A stretch of DNA of 64,000 nucleotides from Paenarthrobacter sp. A20 (lineage in GTDB: Bacteria; Actinomycetota; Actinomycetes; Actinomycetales; Micrococcaceae): assembly GCF_024168825.1 (NCBI RefSeq), contig NZ_JALJWH010000002.1, forward strand, positions 62,001-126,000, written 5' to 3'. Of the stretch, positions 52,106 to 61,243 are shown in pieces. The position numbers and the translations under genes were made by a program. The notes under the pieces were generated by a model, which was given only the letters and a program-made list of their open reading frames with translations, made no database searches and was not told where the DNA came from. The number at the start of each line of letters is the position of its first letter. Within the stretch, counting starts at the first letter, position 1.

Positions 52106-53176
52106 ATGACCTCCAGGAAAACGATAGCCGCAATCGATGTCCACACCGGCGGCGAGGCCGGCAGAGTCTTGCTCGATGGCCATTTATGGGTGAAGGGCGC
52201 CGACATGGCCGCCCGATTGCAGTACTGCCGTGAACACCTTAATGACCTCCGGCGGCTGGTCCTCACCGAGCCTCGAGGGTACCCGAGCCTTCTCGGTGTC
52301 CTGGTCCTTCCGCCGGTCAATCCGGAGAGCGACTTCGGCATCATTGTGCTCGAGCAGGGGTCCTACACCCCAATGTCGGGGGCAAACCTGATATGTGCCG
52401 TAACTGCGCTGGTCGAAACCCAAAAAGTACCCGTCACGGAACCAATAACCTATCTTCAAGTCGATACAGCCGCGGGCACGGTAGCAGTCCGCGCGGAAGT
52501 GTCAGGCGGACGTGTCATCAACGTCGAAATCGACAACGTTCCGGCCTTCGTCGTTGCACTCGATCACGTCCTGACACTTCCCGGATACGGTGAAGTTGCC
52601 GTCGACATCGTCTTTGGCGGTCAGTACTACGTGCAGGCACCAGCCGAAACCTTCGGTATCAAATTGAACCCGAACTCCGCTGAAGACATCATTCGCGCAG
52701 CCAACGTCCTGCTCGCCGTTGCCCGGCGGGACGTGCCTGTGAAGCATCCCCTTCAACCCGGTATCGACCACGTCGCGGTTCCTCTTCTCTACGGTCCGGC
52801 CGAAGGCCCGGGTGCCCACGGAAGGAGCACCGTCGTCATCCCCAATGGAAGTCCAGACCTGGATGACCCCCGCACATGGCGCGGCGGAACCCTGGACAGG
52901 TCGCCCAGCGGAACCGGAACAAGCGCCCGGATGGCGGCTCGGTTCGCCCGCGGAGAGCTTCAGCTGAACGAACCGTTTGTCCACGAAAGCATCCTGGGCA
53001 CCACGTACACCGGCCTTCTCCGCGGAGAAACCCGGGTCGGCGATCACCCCGCGGTACTACCCACGATCAGCGGACGCGGCTGGATCAGCGGCTTCCACCA
53101 GTTTGTGATCGACTCCGATGATCCCTTTCCTGCCGGTTACACCCTCGGCGACATTTGGGGTCCCAGCCAGGACTGA
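52106..53176 (+). CDS. Proline-racemase-family enzyme with Ser/Ser active site
   Basis: About 356 residues from ATG 52106 (MTSRKTIAAIDVHTGGEAGR); ATG 52094 is also possible. The fold matches proline racemase / hydroxyproline epimerase / 3-hydroxyproline dehydratase. At the two catalytic Cys positions, the motifs are TPMSGANLIC (Ser91) and DRSPSGTGTSA (Ser268), so both are Ser. Known members use Cys/Cys, Cys/Thr or Ser/Cys. The enzyme may be a dehydratase, have new chemistry, or be inactive. Its neighbours are an XRE-cupin regulator, UspA and nitrogen genes. Confidence 0.88.
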   Translation: MTSRKTIAAIDVHTGGEAGRVLLDGHLWVKGADMAARLQYCREHLNDLRRLVLTEPRGYPSLLGVLVLPPVNPESDFGIIVLEQGSYTPMSGANLICAVTALVETQKVPVTEPITYLQVDTAAGTVAVRAEVSGGRVINVEIDNVPAFVVALDHVLTLPGYGEVAVDIVFGGQYYVQAPAETFGIKLNPNSAEDIIRAANVLLAVARRDVPVKHPLQPGIDHVAVPLLYGPAEGPGAHGRSTVVIPNGSPDLDDPRTWRGGTLDRSPSGTGTSARMAARFARGELQLNEPFVHESILGTTYTGLLRGETRVGDHPAVLPTISGRGWISGFHQFVIDSDDPFPAGYTLGDIWGPSQD

Positions 53177-53231
53177 AAGCAAAGTCGCCCGCACTGCCCG
53201 GCACCTCCGTGGTTCATGCATCGGAGGCACC

Positions 53232-53237
53232 TATACT
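53232..53237 (+). promoter_or_regulatory. -10-like element, possible leaderless start
   Basis: TATACT lies 6 nt before ATG 53244, which suggests that transcription begins at or next to the start codon. The GGAGG at 53223 would be too far upstream for ideal ribosome binding. Confidence 0.4.
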
Positions 53238-53243
53238 CGATGC

Positions 53244-53873
53244 ATGACTACTGAGCGGGCCGAAAAGGCTGAAACTGCCGCGCCCGATTCACGTACTGTC
53301 GATGCCGCTGCACCCGGTCCGTTGGAAGATGTCATTGCGTTGCAGGTAAGGCGGCGCCGACTGGAAACTGGAATGTCCGCTGCCAAGTTGGCAGCGGAAA
53401 CGGGATTGTCCAAGGCGATGATCTCCAAGATTGAGTCGGCAAGCACTTCGTGTTCCCTGACGACGCTACAACGGCTGGCGGAGGGCCTGAACGTGCCCGT
53501 CACAGCTCTCTTTCAAGGCGCTGACACCGAGCGTGAAGCCACACTGACCAAATCGGGCGAAGGCAGTGTAACGGTTCGGACAGGTACCCGCCATGGTCAC
53601 GAATATCGTTCCCTGGGGGCGTTAAGGAGGCGGGAACACGCCATTGAGCCCAGCTTGGTCACGCTGACCGATGCCTCTGCTGTTTTTCCGCAGTTCCAGC
53701 ACAGCGGCACCGAGTTTATCTACATGCTCGAAGGGCGCATGATCTATAGCCATGGATCCTACGAGTATGAGCTGGCCCCGGGGGACTCGTTGGTCTTTGA
53801 GGGCGAAGGTCCGCATGGCCCTCTGCAGTTGTTGGAGCTGCCCATCCGGTTCCTGGCAGTGACAGCGCCCTGA
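53244..53873 (+). CDS. XRE-cupin transcriptional regulator
   Basis: 209 residues. The HTH lies at about 32-87 (LQVRRRRLETGMSAAKLAAE, TGLSKAMISKIESASTSCSL, TTLQRLAEGLNVPVTALF). The C-terminal cupin has EFIYMLEGRMIYSHG and GDSLVFEGEGPHGP. This class senses small ligands or controls amine and amino-acid catabolism genes. It follows the proline-racemase-like gene and is convergent with hutD. Confidence 0.9.
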   Translation: MTTERAEKAETAAPDSRTVDAAAPGPLEDVIALQVRRRRLETGMSAAKLAAETGLSKAMISKIESASTSCSLTTLQRLAEGLNVPVTALFQGADTEREATLTKSGEGSVTVRTGTRHGHEYRSLGALRRREHAIEPSLVTLTDASAVFPQFQHSGTEFIYMLEGRMIYSHGSYEYELAPGDSLVFEGEGPHGPLQLLELPIRFLAVTAP

Positions 53874-53901
53874 TCTCCGGGCTGAACTGATGGCGTTGAC
53901 G

Positions 53902-54471
53902 TCAACGACTGGCGGTCCGATACAGCCCGATCAGCGCCAAAGTTCCCTGGCCTTGGATGAGGTCAGGTTCGCCCTTTGCACCGAATACTGTATCCAAAAT
54001 GTTCAGTTCCCTTCCGCGGACGTGAGCTTGACCCTCCAACAGGACAGCAGCCTGGTAGGACCGCAGGAGGTGCTCCTTCATCGGGATGATTGACACGCTG
54101 CCTCCGGCATGGCCCGTGCGGCACATAAGGTTCAGGTTTTTTACGGGCCCTTTGGGCAGAGTTGCTCTCGTGGGTATCCCGCCGTCGAACGCCAGCGGCT
54201 GATAGTGGGAAGCCAGCCGGGATTTGCCATTAAGCGACAGGTGTAGTGGTCCGCCGTCGACAACCGTTAGGATGCGCCCGACGCCGGGAAGCGCAGAGAA
54301 GTCTCCGGGCTGCCCGACGTCGGCTACGGAAAGCCGCCAATCCCAGCGGTCGCCTGCTGCGAAGCTGACGGTGCCGTCTTTGCTGATGGCCCCCGATGCG
54401 ATGACTTTTACGGTACCGCTCCCATTGATCCAGTGGGATTCGGCTATATCGCTGTAACTGACGATTTTCAT
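53902..54471 (-). CDS. hutD: HutD-family cupin-like protein
   Basis: 189 residues with the HutD/Ves pattern: WRLSVADVGQPGDFSALPGVGRILTVVDGG and FDGGIPTRATLPKGPVKNLNLMCR. HutD is linked to histidine use, but its biochemical role is unclear. No hutHUI genes are in the window. Its start overlaps the Amt stop (TGATG), so it is translated with the ammonium transporter; a role in nitrogen balance is inferred. Confidence 0.9.
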   Translation of the reverse strand: MKIVSYSDIAESHWINGSGTVKVIASGAISKDGTVSFAAGDRWDWRLSVADVGQPGDFSALPGVGRILTVVDGGPLHLSLNGKSRLASHYQPLAFDGGIPTRATLPKGPVKNLNLMCRTGHAGGSVSIIPMKEHLLRSYQAAVLLEGQAHVRGRELNILDTVFGAKGEPDLIQGQGTLALIGLYRTASR

Positions 54472-55760
54472 CAGGAGCGGGAGGGAGAGCCGAGCATCTC
54501 CGGTTCTTCATCGACGAGGTAGGCCTCTTCGGCGTGGGCTGCGAGGTCTATTCCGCGAAGTTCGTCCTCGGGCCGGATCCGCAGGCCGACTGTTACCTGG
54601 ACGAGCTTGGCGACGAGCCAGGTAGCTACAAAGGAGTAGAGAAGTACAGCACCGGTGGCAAGCGCTTGGGTTCCGAGAAGCCCGAGACCGCCTCCGTAGA
54701 GCAGTCCCGCGGTCTTGTTGGGTGCTGCTTCAGTGGCGAAGATGCCGATGAGTAGGGTGCCGATGATGCCGCCGACCAAGTGAACTCCGACGACATCGAG
54801 GGAGTCGTCGTAGCCTAGCCGGTATTTCCATTCGACGGCCAAGGAGCACACGGCTCCGGCGATGGCTCCGATGGCGATGGCGCCCAGTGGGCTGACAGCG
54901 GCGCAAGCTGGGGTGATGGCAACGAGCCCGGCAACGAGTCCGGAGGCGGCGCCGATGCTGCTGGCCCGGCCGCGGCGGAAGCGTTCGACGGCGATCCAGC
55001 CCAGAAGCGCGGCGGCGGCTGCTACTGACGTGGTAAGAAAAACGACCGCGGCAGTGTTCCCTGCTGCGAGGGCGGATCCTGCGTTGAATCCGTACCAGCC
55101 GACCCAGAGGAGTCCGGCGCCGACGAGGACGAGTGGGCGGCTGTGTGGCTTGACGTGTTCGCTTTTGGGCCATCCGGCGCTGCGGCCAAGGACCAGGGAG
55201 AGGGCGAGGGCAGCCACTCCGGCGTTGATGTGGACTGCTGTACCGCCGGCGAAGTCGATGGCTTTGAGGTTGTTGAGGATCCACCCGCCGGTGACGCTGC
55301 CGTCGGCGGAGTTCAGGGCGAAGACCCAGTGGGCGACGGGGAGGTAGACAACAGTGGCCCAGAGTGCGGCGAACAGCATCCAGGCGCCGAACTTCATGCG
55401 TCCTGCCGCTGCACCGGCGATGATGGCTGTAGTGATGCCTGCGAAGAAGAGCTGGAATGCGGCGAACAAGGCTGGGGGGACGGGGGCGTTGGGGTCGTCG
55501 GCCAGCAATTGTTCCAGCCCAAGGTACTGGGTGGGGTCGCCGAGCAACCCGGCACCACCGAGGGAGTTGCCGAACACGGCGGAGTAGCCGAAGGCTGCCC
55601 AGAGGACGGCGACGATGCTGACGCCGCCGAAGCACATCATCATCATGTTCAGGATGCGGCGTGAGCCGACCATTCCCCCGTAGAAGAGGGCCAGTGCGGG
55701 GATCATGAGACAAACCAGGGCCGAGCTGACCAGCAGCCAGGCGACATTTCCCGTATCCAT
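54471..55760 (-). CDS. amt: Ammonium transporter (Amt/MEP/Rh family)
   Basis: 429 residues with about 11 spans. The N-terminus (AWLLVSSALVCLMIPALALFYGGMVG) and the segments FAGGTAVHINAGVAALALSL and DVVGVHLVGGIIGTLLIGIF (pore His pair) are canonical. It moves ammonium or ammonia. In this setting it may recapture ammonium released by deaminating enzymes. No GlnK gene follows; HutD is in its place. Confidence 0.95.
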   Translation of the reverse strand: MDTGNVAWLLVSSALVCLMIPALALFYGGMVGSRRILNMMMMCFGGVSIVAVLWAAFGYSAVFGNSLGGAGLLGDPTQYLGLEQLLADDPNAPVPPALFAAFQLFFAGITTAIIAGAAAGRMKFGAWMLFAALWATVVYLPVAHWVFALNSADGSVTGGWILNNLKAIDFAGGTAVHINAGVAALALSLVLGRSAGWPKSEHVKPHSRPLVLVGAGLLWVGWYGFNAGSALAAGNTAAVVFLTTSVAAAAALLGWIAVERFRRGRASSIGAASGLVAGLVAITPACAAVSPLGAIAIGAIAGAVCSLAVEWKYRLGYDDSLDVVGVHLVGGIIGTLLIGIFATEAAPNKTAGLLYGGGLGLLGTQALATGAVLLYSFVATWLVAKLVQVTVGLRIRPEDELRGIDLAAHAEEAYLVDEEPEMLGSPSRS

Positions 55761-55801
55761 GGGAAACCCCTTTCGAACGGATTTTGTTGGGTGCGGTGGT
55801 A

Positions 55802-55834
55802 CGCGTGGGAGCGGGTGACCTCCGCCCCCACGCG
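55802..55834 (-). terminator. Weak hairpin between OCD and Amt genes
   Basis: CGCGTGGG (55802-55809) and CCCACGCG (55827-55834), 8-bp stem with a 17-nt loop, just after the OCD-family stop. Confidence 0.4.
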
Positions 55835-55845
55835 GGTCTAGGGTG

Positions 55846-57000
55846 CTATGCGAGGGCGGGGGTGTCCCAGAGATTCAGTACGGTGCCGATGTTTTTCTCC
55901 TCCGCTGTGCGGTAGAGGTCTGTTGCCCAGGCGACGTCTTCGATGGGCATGCCGCCGACGGAGTACAGGATAATTTCTTCGTCGTCGCGGCGGGCCGGGA
56001 GCTTGCCGGTTGCAATGTCGGCGATTTCTTCGATCTTTGACGCGGGAAGCTTGCCTTCTCCCAAGAGGCCGAACCAGTGAGAGCCGGGAATGCCGAGGAT
56101 TTGGTAGGCGGTGGGGCCGTATTCTTCGAGCCAGGCCTGATAGAGGCCTTCGGCGTCGATGACCAGCCGGGCGTCGCCCTGGAGGAAGTCGTCGTCAAAG
56201 CGGGCTGCTGCCGGCAGGAGCAGGAGTGCGCCGGGCTTGATGGCGTGCTTGGGGAAGTAGGGGAAGGCGTCGCTTCCGGCTGCGTCGGTGGAGGTTGTTG
56301 CCATGACGACGTCGGCCTCGGTGATGGCCTCTTCGATGGTCGCGGCAGCGGCTACTTTGGTGAGCTGGGGGAAGGTGGCCTGTGCCCAGTCAACGAAGGC
56401 CTGGGTGCTGCCGGTGCTGCGGCCCTTGACGTAGAGGGTGTCGATCGAGGGGCGAAGGGCCAAGGTGGTGGACAGGACGGAGCGGGCGATGACGCCGGGT
56501 CCTACGACGGCGGCGACTTTTGCATCCGCTTTGGCCAGGTGCTTGACGCCGACGCCCGGGACGGCGCCGGTACGGTATGCGCTGAGGAGGTTGGCGCTCA
56601 TGATGGCCAAGGGGGCGCCGGTGTCGCTGTCGTTCAGAACGAAGACGTGGATGGAGCGCGGCAAGCCCTTGGCGCGGTTTTCGGTGTTGGAGCCGTACCA
56701 CTTCACGCCCGAGGTGCCGAAGCGGCCACCCAGGTAGGCCGGCATGGCCATGAAGCGCCGGTCGGGTCCGTCCTTGGGCATGCCCTCGAACTCAGGGGCT
56801 GCCGGGAAGGTGATCATGGCTCCGTGGGAGTTTCCGTTTTCGCCGGCCATTCGGTAATCGCCCTGCCGGAGCAGGACAAGCGCTTCCTCCATGACATCGG
56901 TGCAACGCACCAAATCGCCTACGCCGGCTTTGATCATGTCGGGTTCGCTGAAGTAGCGGAAGTTGATTGCGGTGGACACAGGTACTCCTTTGTGGATCAT
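55846..57000 (-). CDS. Ornithine-cyclodeaminase / mu-crystallin-family protein
   Basis: 384 residues (start at 57000; a later start such as VSTAINFRYF is possible). It has KWYGSNTENRAKGLPRSIHV, APLAIMSANLLSAYRTGAVPG and the NAD-binding AAVVGPGVIARSVLSTTLAL. The sequence also resembles proteins annotated as tyramine oxidase subunit B, from memory. The family includes ornithine cyclodeaminase and imine/ketimine reductases. It is the first gene of a probable OCD - Amt - HutD unit. Confidence 0.85.
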   Translation of the reverse strand: MIHKGVPVSTAINFRYFSEPDMIKAGVGDLVRCTDVMEEALVLLRQGDYRMAGENGNSHGAMITFPAAPEFEGMPKDGPDRRFMAMPAYLGGRFGTSGVKWYGSNTENRAKGLPRSIHVFVLNDSDTGAPLAIMSANLLSAYRTGAVPGVGVKHLAKADAKVAAVVGPGVIARSVLSTTLALRPSIDTLYVKGRSTGSTQAFVDWAQATFPQLTKVAAAATIEEAITEADVVMATTSTDAAGSDAFPYFPKHAIKPGALLLLPAAARFDDDFLQGDARLVIDAEGLYQAWLEEYGPTAYQILGIPGSHWFGLLGEGKLPASKIEEIADIATGKLPARRDDEEIILYSVGGMPIEDVAWATDLYRTAEEKNIGTVLNLWDTPALA

Positions 57001-57104
57001 GTCATGAAACGTTGATAACTACTAGTAAACGCTGTTCGGGTTTCCGGTCTGTCATCCGGATGTTTCCGACATGTAACTTCCGCCGAAAGCAAGGCCCCCG
57101 CGCG

Positions 57105-57142
57105 TAGAGCACCCGCGCCGACGGATCGGCGCGGGTGCTCTA
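57105..57142 (-). terminator. Terminator hairpin after the amidohydrolase gene
   Basis: A 17-bp perfect stem (57105-57121 with 57126-57142) around CGGA, directly after the 57151 stop. Confidence 0.75.
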
Positions 57143-57150
57143 TTGTTTGT

Positions 57151-58407
57151 TCAGCTCAGAAGGCTGGCGAGGGCGTCGGCCAGGACTCGGGCCCCGGTTT
57201 CGGCGTCTTCGTCCAGGACGTGTTCCTCGGGCGAGTGGGAGATGCCGCTCGGGTTCCGAACGAACACCATCGCGGTTGGGACGTAGGGGGAGAGGACTCC
57301 GGCGTCGTGTCCGGCACCGGTGTCCAGGATGGGGGCCTCCGGGAGGGCCAGTTGAAGTGCACCTTGGAGGCCGGGGTCGAAATGAACGGTTGTACTGAGC
57401 GACTCTTCGCTAAGAGTGACTGTGCAGCCTTCCTCGGCGGCGATCAGTTGGGCCTGTTGGTGGATGCTTTCCACCACGGATGCTGTGACCGCGTCATCGG
57501 GGTGGCGAACGTCGAGCCAGAAGTCCACGCGCGAGGCGATGACATTGGTTCCGCCGGGAACCGGCTGCAACCTACCCACAGTGGCCCGGGCATGAGGCTG
57601 GTTCCGGGCGGTGTCGCGGATCGCGACGACGGTGCGGGATGCTGCGATCATAGGGTCGTGGCGGTCTGCCATCAGCGTTGTTCCTGCGTGGTTGCCTTGG
57701 CCGGTGACGCTTAGGCGCCAGCGGCCGTGGCCCAGGATGGACGAGGCGATGGCGATGGGCTGGTTGAGGTCGATCAGGCCGCGTCCTTGTTCGACGTGCA
57801 GTTCCACGAACGCACCGATGAGGCCCAGCAATTCTTCGTCCTTGCCGATGTGGCGCGGATCCAGACCGTTGGCCTTGGCGACGTCGGCGAAGGTGTTGCC
57901 ATCGGGGTCACGAAGGTTCCGGGCCTTGTCGGGGTCGATGGCGCCGGTCATGAGCCGGGAGCCGAGGCAAGCGACCCCGAAGCGGGAGCCTTCTTCTTCG
58001 GGGAAAACCACGACAGCAAGTGGCCGGGTCGGGACGGTGCCGCGGGTTTTGAGGATGTCAACGGCCACGAGGGCTGAGGCGACTCCGAGGGGGCCGTCGA
58101 AGGGGCCGCCGCCTGGGACGGAGTCGAGGTGGCTGCCGGTGACCAGGGCGTTGGCACGGTCCCCGCCTGGGGTTTCCCACCAGGCCCAGGTGGCGCCGTT
58201 CCGGTCGGTTTCCACGGCCAGGCCCCGCTGGATGGCTTGGTGGATGAACCATTCGCGAAGGTCCAGTTCTGCGGTGGAGTACACGGGGCGGGTGTACCCG
58301 CCGCGCACCGGATCGGTACCCAGGTTGGCGATGTCGGAGAGCAGTCCGGTGACCGTTGCCGCCCTCGTGCCTTTCTGCTGTGTGAGGTTGCCGGTGGTGT
58401 TGGCCAT
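57151..58407 (-). CDS. M20-family amidohydrolase (carbamoylase/allantoate type)
   Basis: 418 residues. Zinc ligands and family motifs are TGSHLDSVPGGGPFDGPLG (His, Asp), FPEEEGSRFGVACLGSR (Glu pair) and ELHVEQGRGL (His). This is the layout of N-carbamoyl-L-amino-acid hydrolases, ureidoglycolate or allantoate amidohydrolases. It releases ammonia or carbamate from N-carbamoyl groups. Its ATG overlaps the upstream flavoprotein stop (TAATG), so the two are co-translated. Confidence 0.92.
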   Translation of the reverse strand: MANTTGNLTQQKGTRAATVTGLLSDIANLGTDPVRGGYTRPVYSTAELDLREWFIHQAIQRGLAVETDRNGATWAWWETPGGDRANALVTGSHLDSVPGGGPFDGPLGVASALVAVDILKTRGTVPTRPLAVVVFPEEEGSRFGVACLGSRLMTGAIDPDKARNLRDPDGNTFADVAKANGLDPRHIGKDEELLGLIGAFVELHVEQGRGLIDLNQPIAIASSILGHGRWRLSVTGQGNHAGTTLMADRHDPMIAASRTVVAIRDTARNQPHARATVGRLQPVPGGTNVIASRVDFWLDVRHPDDAVTASVVESIHQQAQLIAAEEGCTVTLSEESLSTTVHFDPGLQGALQLALPEAPILDTGAGHDAGVLSPYVPTAMVFVRNPSGISHSPEEHVLDEDAETGARVLADALASLLS

Positions 58408-59555
58408 TAGTGGGCTCCTGCTGCAGTTGCCTGGGCGGCGAGGCGGAACTGTTCGGGGACGGTCCCGGTGCCGGTGGCGAGGTCGGCGGCGAATTGGCCG
58501 ATCAGTGGCGCGAACTTGGCGCCGTGACCTGAGCAGGGGGAGAGGATGGTGATGCCTTCAGCGCGGTCGATGATGAAGTCTTCGGTGGGGGTGTTGGTGA
58601 ACAGGCAGGTGGTCTCCGCGTACGGTTCGGGCACTAGGCCAGGCAGGTACTTCTCGACGTAGTCGATGACCCGCCGGCGGTTAACCGGGTCGATGACCCC
58701 GTCCTGGCTTGCGGCGGATGGCAGAATCTTCCCGCCGTTGTATTCGGCGACCTTTTGACCCCGGAAGCCTGCATCGCGGCCTCCCGGCAGGCCGTAAGAC
58801 TGCCAACCCTCACGCTTGTGGATGAAGGTTGGCCACGAAGCAGGGGCGGTGCCGTCAACGTAGGGGAAGTGATAGGCCTGCTCCTGCCGAACCTCGAAGT
58901 CCGGGAAATGCTCAAGGAAGGAAGTCGGCAGAGACAGGGACCCTAGTAGCTTGGGAAGCCACCCACCCGCTGCAACGACAATGTTTGCTGCCTTGATCGA
59001 TCGCCCATCAAGGGACGTCAGAGTGTAGGCACCCGCGGTCTCGGTGATGCAGGCCAGTTCCCAATTGGTGTGCAGAGCAGCGCCGTGGTCCACCGCTTGG
59101 TCGACCATCGCCTCAACGGATTCGTGGGCGTCGATGACACCGGCGCCGGGGTGCCAGAGAACGTCGGTGTCGAAAGCGATCTGGCCCCATCGGTCCTGGG
59201 CTTCTTTGGCGCTGAGGAGTTCGTGCTCAATTCCGTGGGTGGCAAGCGCTGCAGCAAGGCGTTCGGGCTTCCGGACGGCGCCGTAGTCCACCGCGCCGGT
59301 GGGGGTGATGAGCTGCTTTCCGGACAAGCGGGTCAGTTCGTCCCAGCCGGCCTTCGCTTCCACGACCAGGCCCGTGTAGAAGGTGTCCGGGTAGGCGTAG
59401 CGGAAGATGCGCGCCGAGCCGTGGGAGCTTCCAGCGTCGTTGGCAGGGGTGGTGCGTTCCAGCAGGGCAATGTCGTGGCCGCGGGCGGCGAGCTGCCAGG
59501 CCGTGGCAGCACCGGACAACCCGGCTCCGACAACGACGTATTCGAACGATTCCAT
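58407..59555 (-). CDS. Sarcosine-oxidase-like FAD oxidoreductase
   Basis: About 382 residues from ATG 59555 (MESFEYVVVGAGLSGAATAW), with CAGGAG upstream. It has the FAD-binding VVGAGLSGAATAWQLAARGHDIALLER, GSSHGSARIFRYAYPD, AANIVVAAGGWLPKLLG and a C-terminal TILSPCSGHGAKFAPLIGQ, whose Cys is the flavin-attachment position of monomeric sarcosine / N-methyltryptophan oxidases. It probably oxidises an N-methyl amino acid. It is coupled to the M20 gene and divergent from LysR1. Confidence 0.92.
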   Translation of the reverse strand: MESFEYVVVGAGLSGAATAWQLAARGHDIALLERTTPANDAGSSHGSARIFRYAYPDTFYTGLVVEAKAGWDELTRLSGKQLITPTGAVDYGAVRKPERLAAALATHGIEHELLSAKEAQDRWGQIAFDTDVLWHPGAGVIDAHESVEAMVDQAVDHGAALHTNWELACITETAGAYTLTSLDGRSIKAANIVVAAGGWLPKLLGSLSLPTSFLEHFPDFEVRQEQAYHFPYVDGTAPASWPTFIHKREGWQSYGLPGGRDAGFRGQKVAEYNGGKILPSAASQDGVIDPVNRRRVIDYVEKYLPGLVPEPYAETTCLFTNTPTEDFIIDRAEGITILSPCSGHGAKFAPLIGQFAADLATGTGTVPEQFRLAAQATAAGAH

Positions 59556-59672
59556 GAGTGGCTCCTGTTGTTGGTTGCGTTTTCTGCGCTGAATCCAGTT
59601 ACCCACCCATCAGGTGCCTGCGTCCAATATCATTTTTGAAGGAATTATTGTTGTCAATCGAAAGAATGGTCT

Positions 59673-60557
59673 ATGGAACTGAGGCAGCTTCGATACTTTC
59701 TCGTCGTCGCGGACGAGCTGCATTTCGGCCGGGCGGCTGAGCGCCTGCACCTGACCCAGCCGCCACTGACAGTGGCGATTCGGCGGTTGGAGAGTGAGCT
59801 GGGCGTCCAGTTGTTTGATCGGACCACCCGTCGCGTTAGCCTGACCCCCGCCGGCGAGGCCTTCGAGAACCGGATCCAACGCGCCGTGAAAGAACTCGAC
59901 GACGCTGCCGGTGACGTTGCCAGCGTTGCTGCCGGACAAAGCGGCCGCATCAGGGTCGGCTTTGTTAGTTCCGCAAGCTACACCACCATTCCCGAAGCGA
60001 TCAGGACCTTCCGCGAACGCCGGCCACGCGTGGAGTTGATCCTCAGCCCACTCACCAGCGGGGAACAAATTGAGCAACTGCTCGACGGCGAACTGGACCT
60101 TGGGTTGGTCCGTGACCCTGGCGAAGTTCCCGGCCTAAGACTGGAAGCCCTAACCTCCGAGGAGTTGGTCGCTGTCCTGCCGGAAGCTCACCCGCTGGCG
60201 GCGCGTGACGAAATTCGGCCTGAAGACCTAGAAGGTGAGCCGATGATCCTCTTCCCGTATCGCCTCATGCCGGGTTTCATCGCCCGGGTGCTGAGCCTCT
60301 TTGATGAGTTGGAAACACCCCCACAAGTGGTTCAGCAGGCCATTCACCAAGAGACAGTGCTCGGTCTTGTGGCCGCAGGGCTGGGAGCGTCGATTCTTCC
60401 CGAGTCCGTAGGGCGCTTCCAGATGCCCGGCGTCGTAAGCAGGCCCATCTCGGGGAGCCCCCAGACGACCCTCTATGCGGCTCGAGGAAGAAGGAGCCAC
60501 TCGCCCGCCATCGACCAGTTTGTGGAGTGTCTGCGCGCTCCATCTGGCGTTACATAG
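59673..60557 (+). CDS. LysR-family regulator 1
   Basis: 294 residues. The N-terminal HTH is clear: MELRQLRYFLVVADELHFGR, AAERLHLTQPPLTVAIRRLE. An effector-binding domain follows. It is divergent from the sarcosine-oxidase-like gene across 117 nt, the usual layout for LysR control of the adjacent operon. Confidence 0.93.
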   Translation: MELRQLRYFLVVADELHFGRAAERLHLTQPPLTVAIRRLESELGVQLFDRTTRRVSLTPAGEAFENRIQRAVKELDDAAGDVASVAAGQSGRIRVGFVSSASYTTIPEAIRTFRERRPRVELILSPLTSGEQIEQLLDGELDLGLVRDPGEVPGLRLEALTSEELVAVLPEAHPLAARDEIRPEDLEGEPMILFPYRLMPGFIARVLSLFDELETPPQVVQQAIHQETVLGLVAAGLGASILPESVGRFQMPGVVSRPISGSPQTTLYAARGRRSHSPAIDQFVECLRAPSGVT

Positions 60558-61243
60558 TTGAAACCCGTGAGAGACTCGCCGGAAAACCAATTTGTTTACT
60601 CTTGTTATTCATAGTTTACTGCTGCTACACAGAGCATGAAGGAAGATATGAAGAAGAGAAGCCTTTTGGCTGCCAAGCGATCTTTAGCGGTTTCCCTGAA
60701 CTCAGGCCTCAGGACAGGTGACCATTGCCCCCACAGTGGTTGGTGGGCTGTGGAAGGCGACCCTGAATCAGCGAGATTTGTCAGCGAGGGAGCCGTGATG
60801 CCCGCACATCGAGGCTTGGCAGTTGGTTGGTCACGAATTGCCGCGGGAGCGACGGCACCCACTCAATAGACCAAGCCGCCTTTGGGTAAACTCGCCTGTC
60901 CCGTTGTGGTGACATCGGCCGCGGTTCCGCGGAAACGCTTCCGCGGATGAGCGCTCGGGTATCGGATGTCCACGCTCAACGCCGCACAAGGTGGTGCTTT
61001 CGAGAACCTTTGACGGAAAGCCCCGTTAGTACGCCTCTTGACCACAGTCGATCTTACGGCCCTGGGTGGGCGTTGCGTTTCGAGCGCCTAAGGCTGTTGT
61101 CTCTGCCCAATGCTTAAAGGGGTAAGGGTGGGAATCTATGACGATTCCCACCCTTACCCCTTCTGGATAGAAGCAGTCGTGCCCGCCGCCGCTGTCAATC
61201 GCTCAGCAATTTTCGCCTCCGCGAAGAGTCTTCAGTTGTCTGG
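60558..61243. other. Long convergent gap
   Basis: About 690 bases between LysR1 and the 2OG-oxygenase gene. Short frames present but none convincing. A strong hairpin lies at 61117-61162. The rest may be decayed sequence. Confidence 0.45.
61117..61162. terminator. Strong terminator hairpin
   Basis: A perfect 20-bp stem (61117-61136 with 61143-61162, loop TATGAC) in the convergent gap, 82 nt past the 2OG-oxygenase stop. Confidence 0.75.
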
